The notes: generated from the letters alone by a model not told the origin. A stretch of 10,925 nt of DNA from Candidatus Bathyarchaeota archaeon (GCA_018397055.1 JAGTQS010000026.1:8352-19276); one strand, 5' to 3'. Shown: positions 1 to 5,707, numbered from the stretch's first letter. A program made the numbers and translations.

Positions 1-24
1 TCCAAAACTTTAACTGCGCGTCTC

Positions 25-65
25 TTTTGCCTTTTTTTCTTTTCGCGCCGCATTCTTTTCTTTTT
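25..65 (+). terminator. T-rich tract, possible terminator of an upstream gene
   Basis: Several T runs (25-28, 32-38, 40-43, 60-65) lie within about 40 bases. Archaeal transcription often ends at such T runs, so this may terminate a plus-strand gene lying left of the window. The rest of 1-240 holds no gene I can support; it is AT/pyrimidine-rich, and the only long open frame through it (TTG start at 27) encodes a Phe/Leu-rich low-complexity peptide. Confidence 0.3.
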
Positions 66-246
66 CCACTTGGCTCTCAATGTGTCCATCTTCTTAGGGC
101 TTTCATCTATTCTCCAAGGTTTACTAGAGACAATCTAGCAAATCATCCTTGGCTTTTGAGAATCTCATATTTTTATCCTTTTAAACCTTTTGGATATCTT
201 TTTAGCTCATTGGGAAAACTGAGATTAGATGCATTTATACTTAGCC

Positions 247-254
247 TTTATAAA
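247..254 (+). promoter_or_regulatory. TATA-like box upstream of the DUF89 gene
   Basis: TTTATAAA lies about 55 bp upstream of the DUF89 start codon. With the usual archaeal TATA-to-start spacing of about 25 bp, transcription would begin near 278-282. That leaves a leader of roughly 28 nt carrying the GGTGG ribosome-binding site at 294-298. A second weaker match (TTTATA) lies at 234-239. Confidence 0.45.
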
Positions 255-307
255 CTTCGATCTGTTTTAGTGATGCGCAATTACCAGAAAACAGGTGGAC
301 AAGTCGT

Positions 308-1198
308 ATGAAAGGCGCTTTGCTTTGTCTTCCATGCACAGTAAGAACAGCCTACGACATTGCAGTTAAGGCAACTTCAGACAAAGAGGTTCAGAGTAAA
401 CTTGTTTATGAAACTATTAAGTGGTTGGCTGATGACCCAAACGTGCTTAATGATACACCTGCAGCGTTTCACACTTATGTTCAAAGGTTAGCGAAAAAAA
501 TAACGGGTAATCCTGACCCGTTTAGGGAGTTAAAGAAGGCTTCAAACGAAATTGCGTTACGCGCAGTTAAAGTTTTGGAGAAGGAATGTGGACGTCTTGG
601 GTTTAAAGATTCATTTAGGCTTGCAGCATTAGGCTCGATTTGTGGGAACACAATTGACTTTGAAGTTGAAGAACATAGATTTTCAATGAACGAGCTGGAG
701 GCTTCACTTTGCGCATGTCTGAAGGGAGATTTGGCGATAGATGGCATGCCGAACCTTATTAAAGCACTTTCAAAGGCGAGAAAAGTTGTTTACTTGCTTG
801 ACAACGCTGGAGAAATCGTGTTCGACAAGTTTTTCATTGGAAGAATCATAGAGAATTTTCCAGTTAAGGTCATTGCAGTTGTTAAAGAAGGCCCAATTTT
901 GAACGATGCGACGATGGAGGACGCTGGACAAGTTGGACTTAGAGAAGTTGCTGAAGTTATTACGACGGGAAATGACCATATAGGCTTTGATCTTGAAGAG
1001 TCGTCAGAAGAGTTATTAACTCACATCAGAACCGCAGACCTCGTAATTGCAAAAGGACAGGGAAACTACGAAAGCATCACCGAGGTTGAAAACGTTTTTC
1101 CTAAACCTATTGTATATATTTTAAGGGCAAAATGCTCATTGGTTGCAGACAAATTGGGAGTGCCAAGAAACGCAAATATCGTGAAAGTAATAAACTAA
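308..1198 (+). CDS. DUF89 / ARMT1-like metal-dependent phosphatase
   Basis: A 296-residue protein of the DUF89 family (damage-control phosphatase, ARMT1-like fold). Visible motifs are the metal/phosphate site DNAGE at 165-169 (D165, N166), KEGPILNDAT at 193-202 (K193, N199, D200), AKGQGNYE at 248-255 and RAKC at 273-276, all in family order. The N-terminal C7-x-x-C10 and the GNTID at 113-117 are typical of the stand-alone archaeal/prokaryotic subgroup. Members studied elsewhere are metal-dependent phosphatases that remove damaged or excess phosphorylated metabolites; the substrate here cannot be read from sequence. The protein is probably cytoplasmic, with no signal peptide or membrane segment. 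The ATG at 308 has GGTGG (294-298) nine bases upstream. It converges on the TatD gene with a gap of only 20 bp. Confidence 0.9.
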   Translation: MKGALLCLPCTVRTAYDIAVKATSDKEVQSKLVYETIKWLADDPNVLNDTPAAFHTYVQRLAKKITGNPDPFRELKKASNEIALRAVKVLEKECGRLGFKDSFRLAALGSICGNTIDFEVEEHRFSMNELEASLCACLKGDLAIDGMPNLIKALSKARKVVYLLDNAGEIVFDKFFIGRIIENFPVKVIAVVKEGPILNDATMEDAGQVGLREVAEVITTGNDHIGFDLEESSEELLTHIRTADLVIAKGQGNYESITEVENVFPKPIVYILRAKCSLVADKLGVPRNANIVKVIN

Positions 1199-1218
1199 AC
1201 ATTGCGAATAAAGAATCC

Positions 1219-1977
1219 TTAGAATCCAAAAACCTTTTTCGCATTTTCAGTGGTTATTTGAGCTACTATTTCGTTTTTCTCCTTTTTCAGTTCAGCCACA
1301 CAATAAAGCGCCTTTAGAACGTGACTGGGTTCTGAGGATTCACCTTGATACATCACAGGCGAATCGGTTTCCAGCAGGATTCTATCTAAAGGCGTATTTT
1401 CGATTATAGATTTATGCTCTTTACTATAGGACAGTGCTGGGGTTGCTGAAACATAGTAACCTTTGTCTAATAGTTTTTTTAAATCCTTCAAGGACCCGGT
1501 GAACCAGTGGAAAACAGCTTTTTCAACACCAATCTCAATTGCTATGTCGACGCAATCCGTCCACGCTCCCCTGCTATGAATCGACACTGGCTTCTTATGC
1601 TTCTTTACAACTTCGAGAAGCCTTCTGAACGTTTCTCTCTGCAAATTCTTTTTCTGTTCATCCTTTCTGACTGTTTTATACCAGTAATCCAAACCAATTT
1701 CGCCAACCGCTATGATTTTGCTAATGTTTTCTTCAATAAACTCTAGGTCTGCATCAACCCGCTGCTCATCTATCCAGCTGGGATGGATGCCTAAGGCTGG
1801 GTAGATTTTGAGGCTTAGCCTTGCATGCTTAGAACTTTCGTTTAATGCCCACTGGTTCGATTTCCGATCTACGCCCATCGTAATAATCTTTGTGACTCCA
1901 GCTTGCTCAGCTCTAGTCAAAGCCTCGTCTAATGGTTCAATGTCCTCAAGGTGCGCATGTGTATCTATGAGTTTCAT
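1219..1977 (-). CDS. tatD: TatD-family metal-dependent hydrolase (putative DNase)
   Basis: A 252-residue TIM-barrel hydrolase of the TatD family, whose characterised members are Mg-dependent 3'-5' exonucleases. Counted from the upstream of two adjacent ATGs (1980), the metal-site residues are all present: H8 and H10 in DTHAH, E94 in GEIGLDY, H135 in SIHSRG, H158 in FHWFTG and D206 in ETDSP. Length is normal for the family (about 250-260). Two ATGs stand in tandem at 1980 and 1977. I chose the second because GAGGT lies six bases before it and only three before the first, and because MKLIDTHAH is the usual family start. The protein is cytoplasmic and monocistronic here. It is divergent from the Gfo/Idh-like gene and convergent with DUF89. 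A role in DNA or RNA turnover is likely, but the substrate is inferred. Confidence 0.9.
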   Translation of the reverse strand: MKLIDTHAHLEDIEPLDEALTRAEQAGVTKIITMGVDRKSNQWALNESSKHARLSLKIYPALGIHPSWIDEQRVDADLEFIEENISKIIAVGEIGLDYWYKTVRKDEQKKNLQRETFRRLLEVVKKHKKPVSIHSRGAWTDCVDIAIEIGVEKAVFHWFTGSLKDLKKLLDKGYYVSATPALSYSKEHKSIIENTPLDRILLETDSPVMYQGESSEPSHVLKALYCVAELKKEKNEIVAQITTENAKKVFGF

Positions 1978-2029
1978 CATAATACCTCTTCTTAGCTAAT
2001 GTAGAAACAACATCGATAACAATCTTAGG

Positions 2030-2037
2030 TAATAAAC
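2030..2037 (-). promoter_or_regulatory. TATA-like box for tatD
   Basis: Read on the minus strand this is GTTTATTA, about 55 bp upstream of the tatD start. It predicts a leader of roughly 30 nt that carries the GAGGT ribosome-binding site. It lies back to back with the TATA box of the plus-strand gene at 2053-2061, so 1978-2082 is a compact divergent promoter region. Confidence 0.35.
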
Positions 2038-2052
2038 CTTTTAACCCATTTC

Positions 2053-2061
2053 TTTATTTAT
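2053..2061 (+). promoter_or_regulatory. TATA-like box for the Gfo/Idh-like gene (leaderless)
   Basis: TTTATTTAT is centred 26 bp upstream of the ATG at 2083. No ribosome-binding motif precedes that ATG. The spacing is what is expected of a leaderless archaeal transcript whose first bases are the start codon. This is the main argument for preferring ATG 2083 over the upstream TTG 2068. Confidence 0.5.
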
Positions 2062-2082
2062 GTATGTTTGGTGATTTACCTT

Positions 2083-3087
2083 ATGACCGGAAATGTTGGA
2101 ATAGCTGTGGTTGGAGCTGGATTCGTGGGTGGACAGGCTCATGTTCCAGCTTTCAGAAAGATACTTGGCGCTGAACTTGTTGTCATCTGCGACAAAATAG
2201 AGGCAAGGGTAAAGCCGCTCTCTGAAAAATATAATGTTAAATATTGCCTCGATTACGAAGAGGTTTTGAAAGATCCCCGTGTCGAAGCTGTTGTTTTGGC
2301 TGTGCCTACACCTTTCCATTTTGACTTGGCGATGAAAGCTATTGAAAAAGGTAAACACGTCCTGTGCGAAATGCCTTTAGCACCTACGATTGAGCAAATC
2401 CGAAAGATGAAGGAGGAAGCCGAAAATAGTAAGGTTCTCTTGTTACCTGATTTAAACTACAGGTTCGCTCCGATATACGTGAAGACAAAGGAAATGATAC
2501 AGGAAGGCGTTATTGGAAACCCTATTGCAGTACACTACAGGGAGTTCATCCCAGCTGCTGCCTTAGTGGAACAATGGCCAGCTGGCTCTTGGGCTTGGGA
2601 CATAAAAAGAAGCGGAGGGTACCCTGATTTCACGCTTTCAGTGTGGGCAATTGACATGTTAAGGTGGCTTTTCGCGGACGAGATAGTTGATGTCGAGTGG
2701 ATGTCAAACTATACTCCGCTTAAACAGTTCGGAGGAGTTCTAGGCTATAACACAATGGGCTTAATCAAATTTGAGAAAGGAATTGCTGGCTCTTTACATT
2801 ACGGCGCGACTGTTAACCAGCTGGCAAGTACAAGCAGACTGGAAGTTTACGGAGACAACACTAATGTTCTACACGCAGTTTGGAACAATAAAATAGTTCT
2901 TTTCGGATCTGACCCTGAACCCAAAGAAATCCCGGTTGAGGCAAAGGGTACACGAATGTGGGGGCATTACCAAATAGACAATCACTTCGTTGAGTGTATC
3001 CAGCAAAATAAAAAGCCTTTGTTAACAGTTGAAGATGCCATCCGAACTCAGGAAATCGCACAAAAGATGGTGAAAAATCTGAAATGA
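2083..3087 (+). CDS. Gfo/Idh/MocA-like NAD(P)-binding protein lacking canonical catalytic residues
   Basis: A 334-residue protein with the two-domain Gfo/Idh/MocA architecture. It has an N-terminal Rossmann domain with VVGAGFVGG (G11, G13, G16), PTPFH at 75-79, and a C-terminal alpha/beta domain from about 125. Known members are NAD(P)-dependent sugar or polyol oxidoreductases. The family's EKP motif reads E96-M97-P98, so the catalytic lysine is missing. In the segment before AIDMLRWLF (189-197), the usual Asp and His of the D-x-x-x-H element align with T184 and W188. Dinucleotide binding looks intact but classical hydride-transfer chemistry is doubtful, so the substrate is unknown. Alternative roles are a different reaction or a regulatory protein. 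The stop codon overlaps the mtd start (ATGA), so translational coupling is likely. The start is ATG 2083, with a leaderless promoter. Confidence 0.85.
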   Translation: MTGNVGIAVVGAGFVGGQAHVPAFRKILGAELVVICDKIEARVKPLSEKYNVKYCLDYEEVLKDPRVEAVVLAVPTPFHFDLAMKAIEKGKHVLCEMPLAPTIEQIRKMKEEAENSKVLLLPDLNYRFAPIYVKTKEMIQEGVIGNPIAVHYREFIPAAALVEQWPAGSWAWDIKRSGGYPDFTLSVWAIDMLRWLFADEIVDVEWMSNYTPLKQFGGVLGYNTMGLIKFEKGIAGSLHYGATVNQLASTSRLEVYGDNTNVLHAVWNNKIVLFGSDPEPKEIPVEAKGTRMWGHYQIDNHFVECIQQNKKPLLTVEDAIRTQEIAQKMVKNLK

Positions 3088-3929
3088 GTGATGCCTTGAG
3101 AATAGGCATCTTAAAGCTCGGATGCATTGGAACTTTGCCTCTTATTGAATTTTTGTTAGATGAAAGGGCTGAAAGAACAGACATCAATATAAAAGTCTCA
3201 GGTTCAGGAGCTAAATTAGAACTAAACCAGTGTATAGAAGCTACGAAAGTCTTACTGGAGAAGAAGCCCAGCTTAGTAATTCTTATTGGTCCAGCACAGG
3301 CGTCTCAGGGACCGACTGAAGCACGCAAGATGCTGGCTGCAGCAAAGATGCCAATAGTGGTGATATCCGACAGCCCAGCAAAGAAGATTGCCAAAGAATT
3401 GGAAGAGTCTGGGTTCGGATACATTATCGTTGAAGCTGACTCAATGATTGGTGCTCGAAGAGAGTTTCTTGACCCAGCAGAAATGGCGATATATAATTCT
3501 GACATGATAAAAGTTCTAGCAGTTACGGGCTCTTACAATCTTATTGTAGATGCTTTGGATAAGATAATTGAATTTATTAAGTCAGGTAAAAAGCCAGAGA
3601 TGCCAAGAATAATTGTGGACGGCACAAAGGCTGTTGAAGCTGCTGGATTCTCTAATCCATATGCTAAGGCTAAGGCGTTTGCTGCTTACGAAATGGCATG
3701 TCAAGCGTCAAAGCTGACAACAGAGGCTTGCTTTAGGGTTCAAGACCCAAACATATATGTTCCTATGGTTGCGACAGCGCATGAAATTGTAAGGTCAGCT
3801 GCTAAACTTGCTGATGAAGCGCGAGAAATTGAGAAAAGATGCGACACAGTTTTTCGTAAACCGCACTTTAAAGACGGGGCAGCAGGAACAAAAAAGGCAC
3901 TGATGGAGAAGCCGAAAAAAGGCGCATGA
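3084..3929 (+). CDS. mtd: F420-dependent methylene-tetrahydromethanopterin dehydrogenase
   Basis: A 281-residue protein closely resembling archaeal Mtd (EC 1.5.98.1). Mtd interconverts methenyl- and methylene-tetrahydromethanopterin using coenzyme F420, in the methyl branch of methanogenic and archaeal Wood-Ljungdahl metabolism. Family landmarks are RIGILKLGCIGT at 6-17, VSGSGAKL at 38-45, a GPTEARKML segment at 76-84, DSMIGARREFLDPAEMA at 119-135 and VIKVLAVTG-like MIKVLAVTG at 141-149. Length is normal (about 275-285). The C-terminus, rich in Lys/Ala/Gly after about 265, is divergent. It is soluble and cytoplasmic. Its ATG overlaps the stop of the preceding Gfo/Idh-like gene by 4 bp, so it is probably translated by re-initiation and co-transcribed. 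Its presence implies that the host makes F420 and a methanopterin-type carrier. Confidence 0.95.
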   Translation: MSDALRIGILKLGCIGTLPLIEFLLDERAERTDINIKVSGSGAKLELNQCIEATKVLLEKKPSLVILIGPAQASQGPTEARKMLAAAKMPIVVISDSPAKKIAKELEESGFGYIIVEADSMIGARREFLDPAEMAIYNSDMIKVLAVTGSYNLIVDALDKIIEFIKSGKKPEMPRIIVDGTKAVEAAGFSNPYAKAKAFAAYEMACQASKLTTEACFRVQDPNIYVPMVATAHEIVRSAAKLADEAREIEKRCDTVFRKPHFKDGAAGTKKALMEKPKKGA

Positions 3930-3975
3930 GTTCTCTGCGTCAACAGTTCCTATCACTGTTATTTTCTCCTTAATG

Positions 3976-3980
3976 TTTAT
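3976..3980 (+). promoter_or_regulatory. Possible TATA box for rpl14e
   Basis: A TTTAT core lies in the 95-bp gap between mtd and rpl14e. Transcription would start near 4004, giving a short leader with GGAGG at 4013-4017. A T run at 3995-4000 between the two could alternatively serve as an mtd terminator. Both readings are tentative. Confidence 0.3.
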
Positions 3981-4024
3981 CTATGAGTTGATTGTTTTTT
4001 CAGAGGAGTACTGGAGGTTCCATG

Positions 4025-4354
4025 ATGCCTGCAATTGAAGTTGGAAGAGTTTGCGTCAAAAAAATGGGCAGAGAAGCTGGCAAAAGGTGTGTAATAATAG
4101 ACGTTATCGACAAAAACTTCGTTCTAGTAACCGGACCTAAATCCGTAACAGGAGTGAAACGTAGACGGGTCAATGTAAACCATTTAGATATAACTGAAGA
4201 AATGGTTAAAATCAAGCGTGGAGCGTCCGACGAAGAGGTTGCTCAAGCTCTCGGGGTGCCACTAAAACCTGAGAAACCTGAAAAAACAGAAGAATCCGTG
4301 AAGCTTGAGAAAAAGGAAGAACCTAAAAAAGCCAGAAGGAAAAAGTCCGAGTAG
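4025..4354 (+). CDS. rpl14e: Large-subunit ribosomal protein L14e (eL14)
   Basis: A 109-residue protein of the 50S subunit, found in archaea and eukaryotes but not bacteria. MPAIEVGRVC (1-10), GREAGKRCVIID (15-26), NFVLVTGPKSVTGVKRRRVN (31-50) and HLDIT (53-57) follow the archaeal L14e pattern of a small SH3-like barrel with a KOW-type turn. The last 30 residues are a Lys/Glu/Pro-rich tail, as is common in ribosomal proteins. The start is the second of two tandem ATGs (4022, 4025). MPAIEVGR is the usual family start and GGAGG at 4013-4017 is seven bases upstream. An in-frame TTG at 3992 is rejected as start. Linkage to cbf5 is a recurring archaeal arrangement and supports both calls. Confidence 0.93.
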   Translation: MPAIEVGRVCVKKMGREAGKRCVIIDVIDKNFVLVTGPKSVTGVKRRRVNVNHLDITEEMVKIKRGASDEEVAQALGVPLKPEKPEKTEESVKLEKKEEPKKARRKKSE

Positions 4355-4374
4355 GCAGAAACAATCCTCAATCC

Positions 4375-4382
4375 TTTTTAAT
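4375..4382 (+). promoter_or_regulatory. TATA-like box / T-run between rpl14e and cbf5
   Basis: TTTTTAAT lies about 39 bp upstream of the cbf5 ATG in a 63-bp gap. It could be a promoter for cbf5 plus tRNA-Ser, or a weak terminator after rpl14e. Sequence alone does not decide between them. Confidence 0.25.
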
Positions 4383-4417
4383 CTCTTAATCATCTCATTC
4401 TGTTAGAGGAAATAGAG

Positions 4418-5457
4418 ATGCCCAGCATTCCCGCTCCTTGGACAATAAAAAGAGAGCTGCAGACCAAGTCGGAGGCGGAAACAGACCCTGAGTGTGGGTA
4501 TAAGCCTGAGGAAAGGCCGTTTCCAGACATGCTTAGGTTCGGGATTATCAACTTGGATAAACCTCCTGGTCCCTCAAGCCACGAGGTTGCAGCTTGGGTT
4601 AGACGCATCCTAGGCGTTAAGCAGGCTGGTCACGGCGGAACCTTAGAGACATAGGCACACGGTCTAGTCAAGGACATCCCAAAGTGACCGGCGTATTACC
4701 AGTGGCTCTTGAAGACGCAACGAAGGTTGTTCACGCCCTTTTGGATTCTGGAAAAGAATATGTTTGCGTTATGAAACTTCACAAGGAGCTGCCTGAAAAC
4801 AAAATAAGGGAAACTCTGGGTTTGTTTCAAGGAAAAATTTTTCAGAGACCGCCTGTTCGAGCGTCAGTTAAAAGGCAGGTTCGGGTTCGCAAAATCTACT
4901 ATCTCGACGTTCTTGAGGTTGATGGGAGAAATGTTCTTTTCAAGGTTGGCTGCGAAGCTGGAACTTACATTCGGAAGCTCTGCCATGACGTAGGAGAAAT
5001 TTTAGGTTGCGGAGCACACATGTACGAGCTGAGAAGAACGAGGTCAGGACCGTTCACTGAAACAAGTGGCATCGTCACTTTGCACGACATAGCCTACATA
5101 CATAGCAAGTGGCAAGAAACCGAAGACTCAGCAATTCTCAAAAAATTTATTCAGCCTATGGAGAGAGCCCTCGAACTTTTTCCCAAAATTTATGTCAGAG
5201 ACTCAGCTGTTGACGCCTTGTGTCACGGAGCTCACCTAACAGCGCCAGGAGTCGTGATGCTGGAAACAGGCATAGAGGCTGGAAGCAAAGTATGTATTTT
5301 GACGTTGAAAGGCGAAGCAGTAGCCATGGCAACAGCTACAGCCACGACTCAGGAAATTCTTAGGAAAAACCACGGTATAGTTGCCAGAAACGACAGGGTT
5401 CTCATGCCAAGGGGAACATACCCGAAGCTTTGGCGCTCAAAACGGCAAAGCTCATAA
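4418..5457 (+). CDS. cbf5: Cbf5 (archaeal TruB-type rRNA/tRNA pseudouridine synthase), interrupted by a BHB intron
   Basis: Catalytic subunit of H/ACA RNPs, which convert uridine to pseudouridine in rRNA and also act on tRNA U55. Read as a join of 4418-4646 and 4676-5457, it gives 336 residues, the normal archaeal length. In genomic sequence the frame stops at TAG 4652-4654 after GGTLET, and continues in another frame from 4676. Removing the 29-nt intron restores GHGGTLDPKVTGVLPVAL, the family's motif II, with catalytic Asp77 built across the splice junction (G from 4646, AT from 4676-4677). Further motifs are KEYV at 103-106 (Y105), QRPPVRASVKR at 133-143, EAGTYIRKLCHD at 170-181 (R176) and a C-terminal PUA domain from about 245 to 325. 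AGAGGA at 4405-4410 is seven bases before the ATG. The two halves should not be annotated as separate genes or a pseudogene. It probably shares a transcript with tRNA-Ser 57 bp downstream. Confidence 0.93.
4647..4675 (+). other. 29-nt bulge-helix-bulge intron in cbf5 pre-mRNA
   Basis: Near-textbook hBHBh' fold. The central 4-bp helix is CCTT (4641-4644) with AAGG (4670-4673). The 5' bulge is AG^A (4645-4647) and the 3' bulge AC^A (4674-4676), each cut after the second base. The intron-internal stem is GAC (4648-4650) with GTC (4667-4669), then one bulged A, then TAG (4652-4654) with CTA (4664-4666). The exon stem pairs GGAA (4637-4640) with TCCC (4677-4680), three of four. Its length is not a multiple of three, which explains the frame change. 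It interrupts codon 77 after its first base. BHB introns in cbf5 are known from Crenarchaeota, and the tRNA splicing endonuclease removes them. Confidence 0.92.
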
Positions 5458-5469
5458 TTCTGTGAAAGA

Positions 5470-5477
5470 TTAAATAG
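5470..5477 (+). promoter_or_regulatory. Possible TATA box for tRNA-Ser
   Basis: TTAAATAG is centred about 41 bp before the tRNA 5' end, which would allow a 5' leader of about 15 nt to be removed by RNase P. Read-through from cbf5 is an equally good explanation of tRNA expression. Confidence 0.3.
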
Positions 5478-5529
5478 CCCTATCATCAAAAACAATCAAG
5501 GTACCCACCGAAAAGCCGGGGTCTCCTAG

Positions 5530-5551
5530 AGCCAAACAAAAAGGCGGGAAA
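5530..5551 (+). other. tRNA-Ser intron 1 (D-loop, position 15/16), 22 nt
   Basis: The central helix is TCCT (5524-5527) with GGGA (5546-5549), including one T-G pair. The 5' bulge is AG^A (5528-5530) and the 3' bulge AA^C (5550-5552). The intron-internal hairpin is GCC (5531-5533) with GGC (5543-5545) closing an A-rich loop. Excision joins G15 to C16 and produces a standard D-loop. Position 15/16 is non-canonical. Confidence 0.85.
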
Positions 5552-5566
5552 CCAGGTATGGAGCAG

Positions 5567-5590
5567 ATATTCCAAAAAAGGCTAGCTTAA
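5567..5590 (+). other. tRNA-Ser intron 2 (anticodon stem, position 29/30), 24 nt
   Basis: The central helix is GAGC (5561-5564) with GCTT (5585-5588), including one G-T pair. The 5' bulge is AG^A (5565-5567) and the 3' bulge AA^G (5589-5591). The internal stem is short (TA 5568-5569 with TA 5583-5584, then CC with GG across six A's). Excision yields anticodon stem CAGGC/GTCTG with one G-U pair. Moving both boundaries by one base (5568-5591) would give a perfect stem but loses the BHB geometry, so the boundaries are certain only to within about one base. Confidence 0.75.
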
Positions 5591-5598
5591 GCCTGGAG

Positions 5599-5629
5599 AC
5601 TGCCATTAAAAACGGCGCAAAAGCCAAAC
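5599..5629 (+). other. tRNA-Ser intron 3 (canonical position 37/38), 31 nt
   Basis: The intron begins directly after G37, the commonest archaeal tRNA intron site. The central helix is CTGG (5593-5596) with CCAA (5624-5627), three pairs plus a C-A mismatch. The 5' bulge is AG^A (5597-5599) and the 3' bulge AC^A (5628-5630). An internal GCC (5602-5604) with GGC (5614-5616) stem is possible. The BHB is weaker than in introns 1 and 2, so it may be recognised only after folding of the rest or after earlier splicing. Confidence 0.78.
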
Positions 5630-5693
5630 AGTCTGTGGCCCACGTGGCCGCGTGGGTTCAAATCCCACCCCCGGCGCTAAAAAATTTGTTGTA

Positions 5694-5707
5694 TTTTTTT
5701 CTTTTTT
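5694..5707 (+). terminator. T-run terminator after tRNA-Ser
   Basis: Seven T's, one C and six T's start 18 bases after the tRNA 3' end, a typical archaeal intrinsic terminator. It closes the rpl14e-cbf5-tRNA block before the strand switch. The remainder of 5677-5784 shows nothing else I can identify. Confidence 0.65.

Larger units (their letters stand above)
5515..5676 (+). tRNA. tRNA-Ser(GGA) with three introns
   Basis: Class II tRNA decoding UCC/UCU. Acceptor GCCGGGG (5515-5521) pairs with CCCCGGC (5669-5675), and the discriminator is G73 (5676), which fits Ser rather than Leu. The T-arm is GTGGG (5652-5656), loop TTCAAAT, CCCAC (5664-5668). The 16-nt variable region 5636-5651 forms GGCC (5637-5640) with GGCC (5646-5649). 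Exons are 5515-5529, 5552-5566, 5591-5598 and 5630-5676, giving an 85-nt mature RNA. After splicing, the D-arm is TCC / TAGCCAGGTAT / GGA, with A14, G15, G18, G19 and A21 in place. The anticodon arm is CAGGC / CTGGAGA / GTCTG with anticodon GGA (5595-5597), one G-U pair and a 7-nt loop. No CCA is encoded. Intron positions are 15/16, 29/30 and 37/38. Unspliced, no acceptable D-arm or anticodon arm forms, so tRNA finders may miss it. Confidence 0.9.

Noticed and set aside
27..311. 94-residue open frame starting with TTG
   Set aside because: It is a Phe/Leu-rich translation of T-rich DNA with no recognisable domain. It spans the likely terminator and the DUF89 promoter and overlaps the DUF89 start.
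2068..2082. TTG 2068 as start of the Gfo/Idh-like gene
   Set aside because: It lies only about 11 bp after the centre of the TATA-like box, too close to be transcribed. ATG 2083 has the spacing of a leaderless start.
3992..4024. TTG 3992 as start of rpl14e
   Set aside because: It would add residues upstream of the conserved MPAIEVGR start, inside the region that holds the GGAGG ribosome-binding site.
4418..5457. cbf5 as a frameshifted pseudogene or two separate genes
   Set aside because: The disruption is a clean 29-base insertion with a complete BHB fold exactly at the junction, and removal restores a highly conserved motif and full family length. All other catalytic residues are intact.
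5563..5603. GCAG (5563-5566) with CTGC (5600-5603) as the anticodon stem with a single intron
   Set aside because: This gives only four pairs and leaves G26 and the segment before the variable arm misplaced. It also ignores the better CAGGC/GTCTG stem.
5515..5676. tRNA-Leu or a tRNA pseudogene
   Set aside because: G73 and anticodon GGA indicate Ser. The arms pair correctly once the three introns are removed, so decay is not needed to explain the locus.
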